Below, in pieces: positions 12,363 to 24,212 of a stretch of DNA of 64,000 nt. The stretch covers positions 930,001-994,000 of the forward strand of contig CM070684.1 in NCBI GenBank assembly GCA_036346265.1, in the 5' to 3' direction. A program made the position numbers and the translations under genes. Source of the stretch: Melocanna baccifera. Lineage: Eukaryota > Streptophyta > Magnoliopsida > Poales > Poaceae. A model generated the notes under the pieces. It ran no database searches and was not told the origin of the DNA. It saw only the letters and a list, made by a program, of their open reading frames with translations. Within the stretch, counting starts at the first letter, position 1. Every line of letters begins with the position of its first letter.

Positions 12363-13905
12363 AGCTCAGGCGATTTGTTGAGGATCTCATTGCTGCCCTC
12401 GATGTGGAAGAAAAAGCAAGAGCAAAGAATGCACCAAGTACATCCACAGTGAGCATAACAATGCAAACTTCATTGAGAAAAAGACTGTAGCAAAAAAGTA
12501 CAAATCCAACAAACTGAACAAGACAACTAGATTTAAGAAGAAGAAAATTGAGAAAAAGGATTTGAAGGACATCACCTGCTTTGTGTGCGGAAAAGATAGT
12601 CATATGGCGAAGGATTGTCGCTTCCGCAAAATCAAAGATGGTGAACAGCCAAAGAAGAAGGCTGTCATCGTGATCATAAGCGAGGCCTCAACTTCAAGGG
12701 TATGGTAATCCACATTGTTTTCTCAGCATGTCAATCCACTGATTGGTGGGTGGATACTGGTGCTAATGTTCACGTATGTTCTGATATTTCCTTGTTTTCT
12801 TCTTACCAGGCAGCAGGGGCTTTCTCCGTCCTAATGGGAAACGGCTCGCATGCTTCTGTTCTTGGTGTTGGCACGGTGGACCTGAAACTTACTTCAGGGA
12901 AGATTGTCCACTTAAAGAACGTGTAGCATGCTCCTACAATAAACAAGAACCTCATTAGTGGTTCTCTTCTATGTAGGGATGGTTATAAGCTAGTTTTTGA
13001 GTCGAATAAAATTGTATTGTCTAAGTTCAGAAACTTTGTTGGTAAAGGCTATGAGAGCGGAGGCTTGTTCCGCCTAAATATTTTAGAGTATTGTTATAAT
13101 CTGAATGTTGCAACAAATTTAAATAAATGTAAGGCAAATGTTTGGCATTCCCGTTTCTATCATATTGGTTTTGATAGTATTATGAGAATGTCCAAATTAG
13201 ATTTAATTCCAAAATGTGAAATTGTCAAAGGATCAAAATGCCAGTCTTGTGTGCAAGAAAAACAGCCTCGAAAACCCTTTAAAGGATTAGAGGATAAAAA
13301 GAACTTAGCACCATTAGATCTTATTCATTCGGATTTGTGTGAAATGAATGGACTTTTGACAAAATGAGGCAAAACATATTTTCTAACTTTTATTGATGAT
13401 GCAACACGCTACTGCTATGTGTATTTGCTAAAAACTAAGGATGAAGCTTTAAACTACTTTAAAACTTATAAGGCTGAGGTTGAGAACCAACTAGAAAAGA
13501 AAATAAAAGATTGAGATCTCGATCGTAGAGGAGAGTATGTCTCTCATGAGTTCTCCCAATGCATTACGAGGCGTGGAATAATCCATGAGTTCACACCACC
13601 ATACTCACCCCAATCAAATGGGATAGCTTAGAGGAAAAACCGGACACTAACGGACTTGGTCAATGTCATGTTAGAGAGTTCCGGTATGCCTAAGGTATGG
13701 TGGGGAAGCTATATTAATGACAACTTTAGTCTAAATAGAGTAATCACTAAAAGAAGTGAAATTACTCCATATGAGGATGGAAGGAGAAAACCTAATGTTA
13801 ATTTTCTGCGAACTTGAGAGTGTTTGGCAAAAGTCAATATACCATTGCGGAAAAGAGAAAACTTGGACCCAAAGCAGATCGATTGTATTTTGCTATTTGA
13901 AGGTC
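12363..13905 (+). pseudogene. Ty1-copia gag-protease-integrase fragment
   Basis: Successive frames read as a copia polyprotein. A gag C-terminus (EDLIAALDVEEKARAKN) is followed by a CCHC zinc knuckle at 12577-12618 (C-x2-C-x4-H-x4-C), then an aspartic protease with the DTG triad at 12753-12761. Next comes the GAG-pre-integrase zinc region (WHSRFYHIG, then KCQSC), and an integrase core with THE-like HSDLCEMNG, FIDDATRYCYVYLL and FTPPYSPQSNGIA. In-frame stops occur at about 12924, 13365, 13512, 13628 and 13815, so no protein can be made. It stops at about 13905 with no RT or LTR attached. Its sequence type fits the family of the copia element at 18255-21519, which lacks exactly this part, but a common origin is not shown. 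Confidence 0.85.
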
Positions 13906-13987
13906 TATGGCTAAATGAGTAATTGATGATAATAACTTTTAGAAACTGTCCTTGATCATTTGGTTGTACTCAGATACAGGTAGGTAG

Positions 13988-14846
13988 TGTTAGTAACCCC
14001 TGTGCTAGTAATAACTCTGCATGCATACATACATTATGTAACGCTTGGAGGTCTTGCTTTGCAAGTATAAAAGGAAGAAGCTATCACGCTGTAGCTCGTA
14101 TGTAACACACCTTCTACGTACACAAACAACTCATAAATGACACATACAACACTCCTACTATGCCATCTCTCTCACTCACACACTTCGATGATGCTGTCGC
14201 CGCTTTAGACATCACCGTGTTCACGACATCTTACACTAAGACACTGCTGATGGTAGAAGAACGTCATTTGCCGTCAACACCGCTCCCGCCTTGCAGCCCA
14301 CCTATGCCGCTCGTCGTTGCCACACCACAGCGATCACGTCGTCACCCCCAGTGTGCACGTCACGTGCGATTATGGCACACCGCCCTGACCTCACCATGGC
14401 TGCGCGGACCTTCGCCGTCATGCTTTTGAGCCACGGTGCTGCAGTTGACTCGTCGCAGCACCTGTGCACCTCCACCTGACACGAGCCACTGTGCACGCCA
14501 TCACGCCGATCAGCGAGTCATCGCTAGGGAGCTTCTCCTCGCACCTCGCTCTAATAACAAATGTTGGCCCAGCTCCTGGAGAGAACTCGCACATTGTTTC
14601 CTCTCTAGAACACATACGAACACAGAGGAGACAAAATGTTTTGTGTTGCCTGTCTCAATCTTGCAGCATGATAGTTTCTTCCTTTTATACTTGCAAAATA
14701 AGACCGGTTACATGCATGTTATAAAACTCTATTACTCTAGCGTTACACAACGGAAGCACTACAAGCAGCACTAATCATCATAACTCCAAGTGTTACATAA
14801 TGTATGTATGTATGCAGAGTTATTACTAGTATAGGGGTTACTAACA
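13988..14846. mobile_element. 859-bp palindromic LTR-like element with inverted termini
   Basis: The element is bounded by 5-bp TSDs GGTAG (13983-13987 and 14847-14851). Both ends begin, reading inward, with TGTTAGTAACCCCT. The first 63 bp of the two arms differ at only four positions, all G/A. Past that point the arms share a second block, TTTGCAAGTATAAAAGGAAG, with a TATA box pointing inward. The right arm has about 85 extra bases between the two blocks. TG...CA ends, a 5-bp TSD and an inward TATA box are LTR features, but here two LTR-like 5' ends face each other instead of lying in direct orientation. The central ~500 bp has no recognised domain. It could be a fold-back transposon or two LTR fragments joined head to head. 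Confidence 0.75.
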
Positions 14847-14851
14847 GGTAG

Positions 14852-15699
14852 TCCCTTGTAATGCAGAGACGCAGAGGCATGAGTGAAATTTGATTTAACA
14901 CAGAAAATGAAGCAGTCTTATCTTGTAAATATTGGATCATTCCATGACACAATGCTGCTGTTCACTAATAAGTGTCAAGAGGCTTGCACTTTAAATGATT
15001 TTGCCACATGGCCCATGGAATTGATCTGAGAACAACTGCAGGTACAATTTAAATGTTTTTGTACAGCATTTTTTGGAGACAGAAACCGATGCTATTATGT
15101 TTTGGCTTGAAGCTGCGCTAATGCACTCTTATGCATTCTCTCAAGAAAATTAAATTGTCATGCCATTTCTATATAACTGCTATTGCTAGTTACTTCTCCT
15201 TCTATGAAATCAATCAGATTGAAAACTATGGAGTGGTTAGCTCAACTTCGAAATGTAGGAAGTTGTATTCTGTAGGTCAGATGACACCTGTAATTGTCAG
15301 CTATGCCCTCTAAACTATCTTCATGACAACCATATTTTTCTCAAAATAAAAGACTTGTAACTAAAGAATGACAAACAGCTCAAATGGGAGAAAATGTGTA
15401 GTGTAACATTATTAACATAATAACACCGCATTACACCTGTTGGCATGTGTAGGCACACGATCCAAACGAGAGCAGGCTCTAAACAAATAAAAAAATCAGA
15501 AGAACCGAAAACAGTGATCCGGCCTTTAATATACTAGATATATCCTGTGCTAACGCTCTGTAACGAACTCGATCTGGACTTGACTGTGGTTCATAGGATG
15601 TTCTTTAGGTCTGCTGCAGAACCCAAATTCCGTACTGATGTCTTGAGCAATTTAATATATCGATCCAGTAAGAGCAATAAGGTTTCAAGACAAATTGGG
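14852..15699. other. No recognisable gene; probable 3' flank of the CSLD fragment
   Basis: Only short ORFs without domains. The part next to 15700 lies just downstream of the CSLD stop codon on the minus strand and may be its old 3' UTR. Confidence 0.4.
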
Positions 15700-16518
15700 T
15701 CAAGGGAAAGAGAACGACCCACCAAACTGTGAGTCGGCAGCTGCTGATGGAGGCGTGATTGCAATCCAGAGCAGTGAGATGGTGATGGCAACCACATCGG
15801 CATTAATGAAGTCCACTTTACTATGTAGAGTTTCGCAAATTCATCCTCCACGTCATCACCCACCAGCTGCTCTGATGTGAGTGTGAATGAAATCTCACTC
15901 GCTGCAATAACTTTCAGTAGGCCTTGCAGCACTGCAGCCAGGTGAGCACTAGAGCCACCAATGAGCCAGAATTGTTCATTTCGCCAGCACTCTTCGAGTG
16001 CAATCCCGGACCACTTGATCTCCAACATGGCCAGGAGGCAGTGTGATGGTGATGGTAAGTAGGTAAGTCAGGAAGGTGACGTTGAGTGTTTGCACAATGA
16101 ACTGCCCCGAGAAGAGGGAGGTGCTGGGAGGAAGCAGTAGACAATGAGGAAGATGGATGTAAAGGGATAAATGCCAATACCTGTTGAAACAGAAAAGATT
16201 GGCCATATTTTTAATGAGGGATCTACCTTAGTGAGGGATAGCCATTCTTGGTTTGGGGGGGGGGGCACATAGTTAAGAACCTTCATTTTGGAGCAGAGGA
16301 CCACGGTCCATCCATCATGAAGCACATGCCCTCCCTCAAGGCCTGTGAGTTGTAGACGTAGTGATCACAGTCCAGATTAAGAATGAAGGGACCATTGGAC
16401 ATGATGGCTGATGCACGAACCAGCGCACTCATGGCACCTGCTTTCTTGCTGTGATCATATCCCGGGCGCTTCTCTCGTGACACATACACCAGCAATGGAA
16501 GTCGTGTACCGACTCCTG
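15700..16518 (-). pseudogene. Cellulose synthase-like D (CSLD) pseudogene fragments
   Basis: Read on the minus strand, three pieces of a CSLD glycan synthase appear in order. 16518-16314 gives VYVSREKRPGYDHSKKAGAM and the substrate-binding DxD region (NLDCDHY), preceded by a TTTTCAG acceptor-like site. About 16185-15800 gives GIYPFTSIFLIVYCFLPA, SGQFIVQTLNVTFLTYLL and LEIKWSGIALEECWRNEQFW (membrane segments), with frameshifts near 16110 and 16045. 15798-15700 gives VVAITISLLWIAI and the C-terminal FGGSFSFP with stop TGA at 15700-15702. Roughly 350 residues are deleted between the first and second pieces, including the QxxRW region, and a shorter stretch between KWTSLM and the last helix. CSLD proteins act in the Golgi or plasma membrane, but this copy cannot be functional. 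Confidence 0.85.
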
Positions 16519-16889
16519 AAAAGTCAAGATGTGACTTTTCAGGATTGTGCTGTAAAATATGATGAATGGTAGATAGATATTACTTACCTCTTTATTTACT
16601 TTGAGATTAATGTTACTCTTGTTAGAGAGAAAAATATAGAAGCATTGCTCAAAAAGGACATCTGAATTTTGGTAGTCTGTGTACACATGCTATGGGCCTG
16701 GACAGAATCTTACAAGGTGATCATTTTGAACAACTGAACAACGTGATAATTTTGTCCCGTCCATCTTATCAGGACATCGCACAAACCGATGGAAAGCCTG
16801 GGCAGAGGTGAAGGTTTCGTTGGTAACATATTCAACAGCCGCAACCCCTATATCAAGTTTCAGCCTGGCCTATCTGGTGGTCAGAAACT

Positions 16890-17795
16890 GATGAAATCGT
16901 CTTTCTTACCAATGAACATGTCGTCAAGATCCTGAAGTAAGTCATCCCATCTCCAGACGCTGCTGGTTTCCTTAACAGCACGGGGGGATTCCTCAGGCTC
17001 CACGGTAACTGGAATCATCGCTGGTTCCTTGAGCTCTTCGTGGATTCTCAATTCCTCGAAGAGCTGAGCCTGATTATCACCAGCCGTCTCAACGATTCTC
17101 TGGACTGTGTATTGACGCTGTTGGCACTGCTGAACCAGGGTGGTAGTCAAATCATCCTGCATGCATGTATGTGAGGTGCAATCAGAACACAAAGGTGATG
17201 ATAGCAGAGTACTAATCTTGTATTGAATTAGAGATGTAAAAAATAAACAGGTAAGAAATGATAGAGACGAAGTTCACATTACAGGGTGAAGTTACTCACT
17301 TGTTGTCAGTTAATTTCCTATTGTAATCAGGTAAGAACGGGATAACAGGATGATTGGTCAGTGGGTGTCTTTGCTGCAGTATATTATAACGATCACGAGT
17401 TGTAACAGATGCTAGCAATCAAAATATATTTCTTCATCATACAATCCTCTATGAAGTCATCAACAAAATTTAAACCCTGTTTCTGAGATGCCTGGCTTCA
17501 CCTAATAGCACACTGTACAACATGAACTAAGCACCAAGCCAGAGGATTCAATTGACGGATAAGGGCACAGACTCACCTCTAGATCCTCTTTAAGTGGAGA
17601 AGAAGATAGCACAGTGGAAAGAATTGCCTTGTTTCTGTAGTTGACTACAGTCTGCGGATCATCAGTAAGTTTTACCATCTCATCGAGGACCCGCTCAGCA
17701 GCAATCTCAGAGAAAGCCTTCTCACAGTTTTTGACAATGGTCTCGAGGAGGACAAGCAAGTTGCGGTATCCAAACAGCTGAGAGCATAAGCAGTA
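16890..17795 (-). pseudogene. TOM1-like (VHS/GAT) gene fragment
   Basis: On the minus strand, 17795-17580 encodes part of a VHS domain (LLVLLETIVKNCEKAF, AAERVLDEMVKL, DDPQTVVNYRNKA) and is followed by a GTGAGT donor. 17165-16890 encodes the GAT-side region (TTTLVQQCQQRQYTVQRIVE, TAGDNQAQLFEEL, EPAMIPVTVEPEE and an acidic LLQDLDDMF end). Plant TOM1-like proteins bind ubiquitinated cargo for endosomal sorting. Here the VHS start, the VHS-GAT linker and much of the GAT helices are missing, and the sequence after YRNKA does not follow the family. Intron-like spacers are kept, so the copy came from DNA, not from mRNA. It lies immediately upstream of, and on the same strand as, the CSLD pieces. 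Confidence 0.75.
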
Positions 17796-18249
17796 ATAAT
17801 AAACAAAAAAGATATGGAAGAAGCCAGTCCTATAGCAGCTGGAAATAGTACTCTACATGCAAATAGAGGATATCTGAACCTGTGTTTAGGATCTTCATTC
17901 ACGTGAACACAGGTGCATCTCTGTCCGAGAAACTAGAATTGATGATCTTTGTAGTACAACACTAGAGTCTACTTACAGTTTGCTGCAGGAAAGAAGGGAG
18001 CATTTCAAGTGTGCAATACACTAGTAATACAGAGTAGTGCAAACTATCCGTCGAGATATATAACAAACTGAAAAGTATCTGGGATGAAGATGGATGGTTA
18101 CACAGTAAGTTGAGATGTTACCTGCCCAAGAAGAAAAAGGAAATTGAAATTTCGGGGATGGTGATGCATGCATGCATGGGTAATCTGACTTGGATACGGG
18201 GTGTTCTACCATTAGAGCACTTGGATACCGCGGCAGCAAGATTAGGTTA
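17796..18249. other. Non-coding flank of the copia insertion
   Basis: No gene seen. The sequence up to the TSD AAGAC (18250-18254) continues after the element at 21520. Confidence 0.5.
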
Positions 18250-18254
18250 AGACT

Positions 18255-18868
18255 GTTAGAATGGGCCCATAAATGAGGCTCATTTTATTTAATTCCAAAG
18301 CATGCAAAGTTTAGTACTATATTGCTAAGGTAAAGTAGGGGAGACCAATTTATAGGGTGGAGTCCATATCACTTCTTAAATTATGAAAGTGGATGGCATA
18401 ACGATGGTTTTGGTTAAACACATACGCGCGCGCGTATTCGCGTATTTTCGCGTGAAAATCGCGTGATTTATGATGTGCCGCGCCACTTAGTAGACCATGT
18501 CCATCTTATTTTTGCTGAACCTTGTACTATCTCTCTCCTTTTAACTGGTCATGAGACTGCTTAATTACCATTATTTGGTTTTGAATTTTATCAGTTACCA
18601 GTGAATAATTGATCAGTTACTAGTGAATAATTGAGCAGTTACCAGTGAATTATTTCAGTTCAATGAGGATAGTTACTAGAGAGTAATTTACACGTATATA
18701 AAAGACTTAGATACGTCCAGGCTTGATAGATTGAACCTTTCATTTTCTTTCTCCTACTGTCTTCTTCCTCTCTGGTGATATTATGCTGTGGTACTGTGCC
18801 ATCCAAACTTTGCCGACCTTTCTTCCCAGCGTGCACCTGGAAGGAGGGTGAGCGGTATCTTCGAGCCA
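18255..18868 (+). repeat. 5' LTR of the copia element, truncated
   Basis: Aligns with 20657-21225 with scattered changes and a short extra copy of the CAGTTACTAGTGAATAATTG repeat. It departs from the 3' LTR after the GTATCT(T/C)CGAGCC motif. Confidence 0.85.
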
Positions 18869-18914
18869 GATTAACCACCATCAGAGTGCTCCTTGCGTAA
18901 GCATCTTCCTATGG

Positions 18915-20096
18915 TCTACATGTTCATCAAATGGACGTGAAGACAGCTTTTCTTAATAGAGAGTTGGAGGAAGAAATCTATATGGATCAACCAAATGGTT
19001 TTGTCATTTCTGGACGAAAAATAAAGTATGCAGATTAATAAAATCCCTATATGACTTAAAACAAGCACCTAAACAATGGCACGAGAAGTTTGACAAGACT
19101 TTGACAACCGCTGGCTTTATTGTGAATGAAGCTGATCTTGTGTTTGTATGTAAATAACATACTTATATTTGGAACAAACATTGTCGTAATTGACGAAGTC
19201 AAATCTTTCTTATCTCGATGCTTTGATATGAAAGATTTAGGAGAGGCGGATGTTATTTTGAATATTAAATTTATCAAGAATGAGAATAGGATTACTTTGA
19301 GCCAATCCCATTATGATGAGAAAATATTAAGTCATTTCGACTTTGAAAACTGTAAAGTTTCTCCAACGCCTTATGATACAAGCATTAAGTTTCGAAAGAA
19401 TCAAGAGTTAGGAAAAGATCAATTGAGATATTCATAAATTATTGGGTCACTCATGTATTTAGCTGGTGCCACAAGACCTAACATTTCATTTGCTATGAGC
19501 AAATTAAGTCGGTTTACTTCTAACCCAGGAGTTGATCACTAGGAGGCACTTGAAATAGTGTTGCGCTACTTGAGAGGCACAACATCTTATAGAATTCATT
19601 ACACTGGATACCTTCTATATTAGAAGGGTACAGTGACTCCAATTGGATCTCTGATACTGATGAGATCAAAACTACAAGTGGTTATGTGTTTACTTTAGCT
19701 GGTGTTACAGTTTCATGAAGATCTTATAAACAGACTATATTGACAAGGTCAACTATGGAAGCAGAACTTGTAGCACTTGACACAGCCACTGTTGAGGCTG
19801 AATGGCTAAGAGAGCTTCTGATGGACTTGCCGTTGGTTGAGAAACCAATACCAACAATCATAATGTACTGTGATAATCAAACTGTGTTGGCCAAAGTCAC
19901 AAATACAAAGGATAATATAAAGTCTTCTAAACATGTGAAGTGTAGGCTTAAATCTGTCAGAAAATTGAAAAACTCCAAAGTGATAGTTTTGAACTATATT
20001 AACACTGAGAAAAATCTGACAGACCCTTTTACAAAGGGATTAGTACGGAAAGCGATTTCCGTTGCTTCTATAGACATGGGAATGAGGCCCATTTAA
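18915..20096 (+). pseudogene. Copia reverse transcriptase-RNase H remnant
   Basis: RT motifs appear in order: HQMDVKTAFLNRELEEEIYM, then SLYDLKQAPKQWHEKFDKTL, then the active-site region LCLYVNNILIFGTN (about 19140-19175), then FDMKDLGEADVILNIKF. The last ends in a stop at 19435. The RNase H part (19740-20096) keeps MTRSTMEAELVALDTATVEA, the YCDNQTV site and DPFTKGL near its end. The family's catalytic YVDD is read here as YVNN, so both metal-binding aspartates are lost. Several further stops and frameshifts lie between 19435 and 19740. The product cannot reverse transcribe. Confidence 0.88.
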
Positions 20097-20656
20097 GTTA
20101 CATCATAATGGTAACACATACCTTCTTGATCAGAGATCTCGTGACTTAAGTAATGGAAAAAATAAGTTAATATTGTAACAAGAGAGTACATATTGATTAT
20201 ACCTATGTCCTAGTAAATAAAGTACTTTCAACTGTATGGAAGGTTGGCATAAAATCTTAATGTATTCTGTTGTTCAAATAAGAAAAAGGTATTAGCCTGC
20301 AGGATACATAGAAAGAATACACCTACTTGAGCTTAACTGATTGGTCACAATTCACGAGAACAGGGCATTCTCTAGAAAGTTCATGAGCAGATAAGCGAGC
20401 ATGACCATATAATGCTCCGTTTAGGCGTAGTTCATTGTCAACCTAGTACTAGTTGAAATTTCAAGTGAAATCTAATCACAAAAAGCTGTGAATTCAAGGC
20501 ATAATCCATTGATTAGCTGTAAGAAAATGAATCTTGTTATTCTAGGTGCAAGTTCAACCCGTACGGGACTTACACTAAAAGACTGGTATATTAACAGTAC
20601 TTCAGCACAATATCTTTGATATCAATTTGCTTCCTACTTTGGAATTGGTGGGGGAT

Positions 20657-21519
20657 TGTTAGAATGAGCCCATAAATAAGGCATATTTTCCTTAATTCCA
20701 AAGCATGCAAAATTTAGTACCATATTGCTAAGGCAAAGTAGGGAGACCAATTTATAAGGTGGAGTTCATTCCACTTCCTTAATTATGAAAGTGGATGGCA
20801 TGATAATGGCTTTGGCTAAACACACACACGTGTATTCACGTATTTTCGTGTGAAAATCGCGTGACTTGTGACGTGGCGCGCCACTTGGCAGACCATATCC
20901 ACTTTGTTTTTGCTGAACCTTGTATTATCTCTCTCCTTTTAACTAGTCATGAGACTGCTTAATTACCATTATTTGGTTTTAAATTTTATCAGTTACCAGT
21001 GAATAATTGATCAGTTACCAGTGAATTATTTCAGTTCTATGAGGGTAGTTACTAGAGAGTAATTTACACGTCTATAAAAGATTTGGAGACGTCCAGACTT
21101 GACAGATTGAACCTTTCATTTTCCTTCTCCTACTGTCTTCTTCCTCTCTGGTGATATTGTGTTGTGGTACTGTGCCGTCCGAACTTCACCGGCCTTTCTT
21201 CCCAGCGTGCACCTGGAAGGAGGGTGAGAGGTATCTCCGAGCCGTTGCTACCGTGAAGACCTACACGGGGGCGGCAATAAAGTTTCTGAGCAGTGCATCT
21301 GCACAACCATTCTTACTCTACTTCATCTACAGCCTACACTATATCAAGCCTAACAGTAAGTCGTTTGTGTGCTTGTACGACTTTGATACTATATTTTTCT
21401 TGTGTATATTCTGAAGTATGTTAAGTAGCCTACTGTTAGTAATTAGTTTTACATCATTAGTATATTGTATTTGTCTCCTACTAAAACTTGAAATTAAAAT
21501 ATTGCCTACATTTCCAACA
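20657..21519 (+). repeat. 3' LTR of the copia element
   Basis: Complete, 863 bp, TGTTAG...CCAACA. It includes a TATAAAAG promoter-like motif at about 21072. Confidence 0.9.
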
Positions 21520-21524
21520 AAGAC

Positions 21525-24212
21525 TAAGACGAAGAAGATAGAGAGCGGCAGCGCGATGATGGGGAAAAACCTGATCTTGCTCAGATGGGGGGAGGGCCTG
21601 ACTTACAAAGGGTGGGAAATCCCCAGTGGATGCTGTGCTTTCACTTTCCCTTACGTTTCCTTCTCCTTCCCTCTCCTCCCCCACAACCAATACGCACGCA
21701 ACGCAGGAGGCGCTCAGCTCAGCTGATGTCTCGTCTCCCCTCTCGTGCCTTTCTTGGCCGCCCTTTTCTTTTCTTCCTCACGAAGTGCTACCTGAGTCTC
21801 CCTTTTTTCTGCTGAAAGCGCTTAGATTCTAAGACGTTAGTTCTTCATTTAACACATTTTTTATATCCTCTTTTCTCTAGAAAAATAAATCTAGAATGTT
21901 AGACCTCTATTTAACGAATCTTTTCATACCTTTCTTCAAAAAATATATAGTAATCCAAATCTAAAGCGTTAGATAGAGATTTAAAATCAAAAAATTTAAG
22001 TGCTCCTAACCCAAAAATAACTTCTTTTTTCCTTTCGCCTTTATTGTCGTTGCTATTATAGGCTCCAATCTTCAGTCTCGCACAAGTAGTTCAACAGTTC
22101 AGAGCCTGCGACTTTCCAAAGACAGGTGTTTTTTGGTTGTTGTTTTTATCTTATGATTTTTAGGCATCACTCAAAACGGTTTAAAATCAATTTCTATTTT
22201 TGGTTTCTACTTTTTTCACTATTCAATAATTTTTTCTTTTTTTTAGTTTTTTAGATTTTTTAGACTTTTTTGTCTTTTCTTTTTTTCATATCTTTTTGCA
22301 TTGTCCGTAATGAGTTAACATGTTTTTTTATTTTTAAATTTAATTATACTAAATAAACTAACTCAGTTACAGTAAAAAATAAACCAGTTACAGTAAAAAA
22401 AACCATAAGCCAACATCAAACTAAGCGCTATCTTAAATTATAATTATTTACGTGAGAAATTACAAAAAAAAAAGATAATCATATATAATTTTAACCGATA
22501 TAATTGAGATCTTAACCGTGTATATTATAATCAATTAATAGATCGGTCCAAGCTCGACTTGTTTGACGACTGCACTGCACTGCATAAGAATTTCCTAGTG
22601 AATACAGCCATACGCACATTGCCACATGCATACAAATACTATTGACTTATCTTACACAAACATCTCTATCAAATGCTTCGTCACAATGCCAATATTGCTT
22701 CCAAACTGCGTCACAATAAATCGCTACACTAATAGGATGCATCCCCAGAAGAATCTAATACTTCAGCAAAGACAATGACCGTATTTGAATAACATCCATG
22801 CCACTTGGCATTTCACATGTTTATCCTTAGAAGTGTAGCATCTCCCGAAAAAAGAAGACAATTTACATCCAAAGAGCTTCAACAAGTCCAAAGGCAGCAG
22901 GTGAGCTAAGAGAATTGACTGTGTACATATCATTACTCCTGACTATTTTATCTCCAAATTTGGTGCGAAACATCAAATATATACATGAAAAAAAAAGAGT
23001 ACACTTTAACCGCCAAAACCCACATGTTGGACTGCTTGTATTGACAAGCACACCACAAACGCGACTGGCCAGATTGAGTCTCCAAGCTGCATTGCATCTG
23101 GCCCAAAGGATAGTCATCTGATACAATAGTATTTGTTCGCAGACGATGAATGCATGCATCATCTGCTGCTGGGATCCAGCTATGCAAAATCATCATACTG
23201 GACCTGCCAACAGCCGCAGAGTTCTTATCACTACATATAAAAAATGGTGCGGCAGCATATGATACAGTTAAGAGCCACCTACAAAGGGAACAAAACAGGT
23301 TTTTCCCGTGACTTCAGGAACTTACAGGATTTGCAGGGCAGTAACAGCCTCCTCCATGATTAAAAAGTGTGATGATATCAAAGTTTAAAAAGCTTTCGCA
23401 GCAAAACTTGCGAAGTTGCACTACAGCAGTTCATCTGCTCTATCGGAAAGAAATGAAGGTAACTTCATCGAGAAATCCGGACCTGAAAATTGAATGAGTA
23501 GGACATATGTTATGACATCCATTAGATAAATTTCTTCTAAACGAACAAATTATCTTTGGAACAGTACATCACAGGAGGCAGTAAATGAGGAATGAAATCA
23601 GTGGCTTCCTATGGCCATAATGCTCAATTCAACACTATAATTAGTTAATTACAAAACAAAATTTGCCATACAAAAAAATGAAATCGCTGTGTACTAACAT
23701 TCAAGTCCAATGGAGCAACTACCTTGTACATTGTGCGACCAACACACAAGGAGTGTTCTATAATGATACCAACCATATCCATGGTCTTCTGATTTCTAGT
23801 GCAAGCTTTCTGTATGTGAAGCTTCTAGAGCATTTATGAGGTCCATTTTTTATGCTGATCAACTAGCATAAACCTGACTTCATGGAAATCTACGTACACA
23901 AGTCTGTGTGGAATGCATCGACCTATCCTCTCAGGTAAGTTCAAACTACCAATTATGAAAGCAACCTTAGGAGGGGGGTACCATGGTTCATTGTAAAAAT
24001 GTCAAACTACCAGTAAGAGAGAAGCTGAAATATTTGTTATGGATGTAATCAAAACACAGTACAACACACGATAGAAGGGTAAGATTTTTGATGTACTCAA
24101 AAACCATATTTAATGGAACCTAGTATCCTACTATGCTAGTATTGGTGCAAACAAACAAATAGAAGGGAAAGAAGCTCAGGTCGGGATAGAACCAAACTGA
24201 GAAAACTAAGTT
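21525..24212. other. Intergenic region and probable 3' UTR of the ATS1 gene
   Basis: 21525-22100 has CT-rich stretches and short ORFs without domains. 22100-22860 is AT-rich and unrecognised. 22860-24212 lies directly downstream of the ATS1 stop on the minus strand and may include its 3' UTR, possibly with an intron; no coding sequence was found. Confidence 0.4.

Larger units (their letters stand above)
18255..21519 (+). mobile_element. Ty1-copia element with two LTRs, internally deleted
   Basis: The element has a TSD AAGAC on both sides (18250-18254, 21520-21524). It starts TGTTAGAATG and ends TTTCCAACA. The 5' LTR (from 18255) is cut short at about 18868 and runs straight into reverse transcriptase sequence, so the rest of the 5' LTR, the primer-binding site, gag, protease and integrase are gone. 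The 3' LTR (20657-21519, 863 bp) is complete and preceded by the polypurine tract GGTGGGGGA (20647-20655). Only a damaged RT-RNase H region remains between them. Confidence 0.9.

Noticed and set aside
18421..18466. CG-alternating stretch (CGCGCGCGTATTCGCG) as a special structure
   Set aside because: It lies in the 5' LTR of the copia element and the 3' LTR has a simplified ACACACGTG version; ordinary repeat drift.
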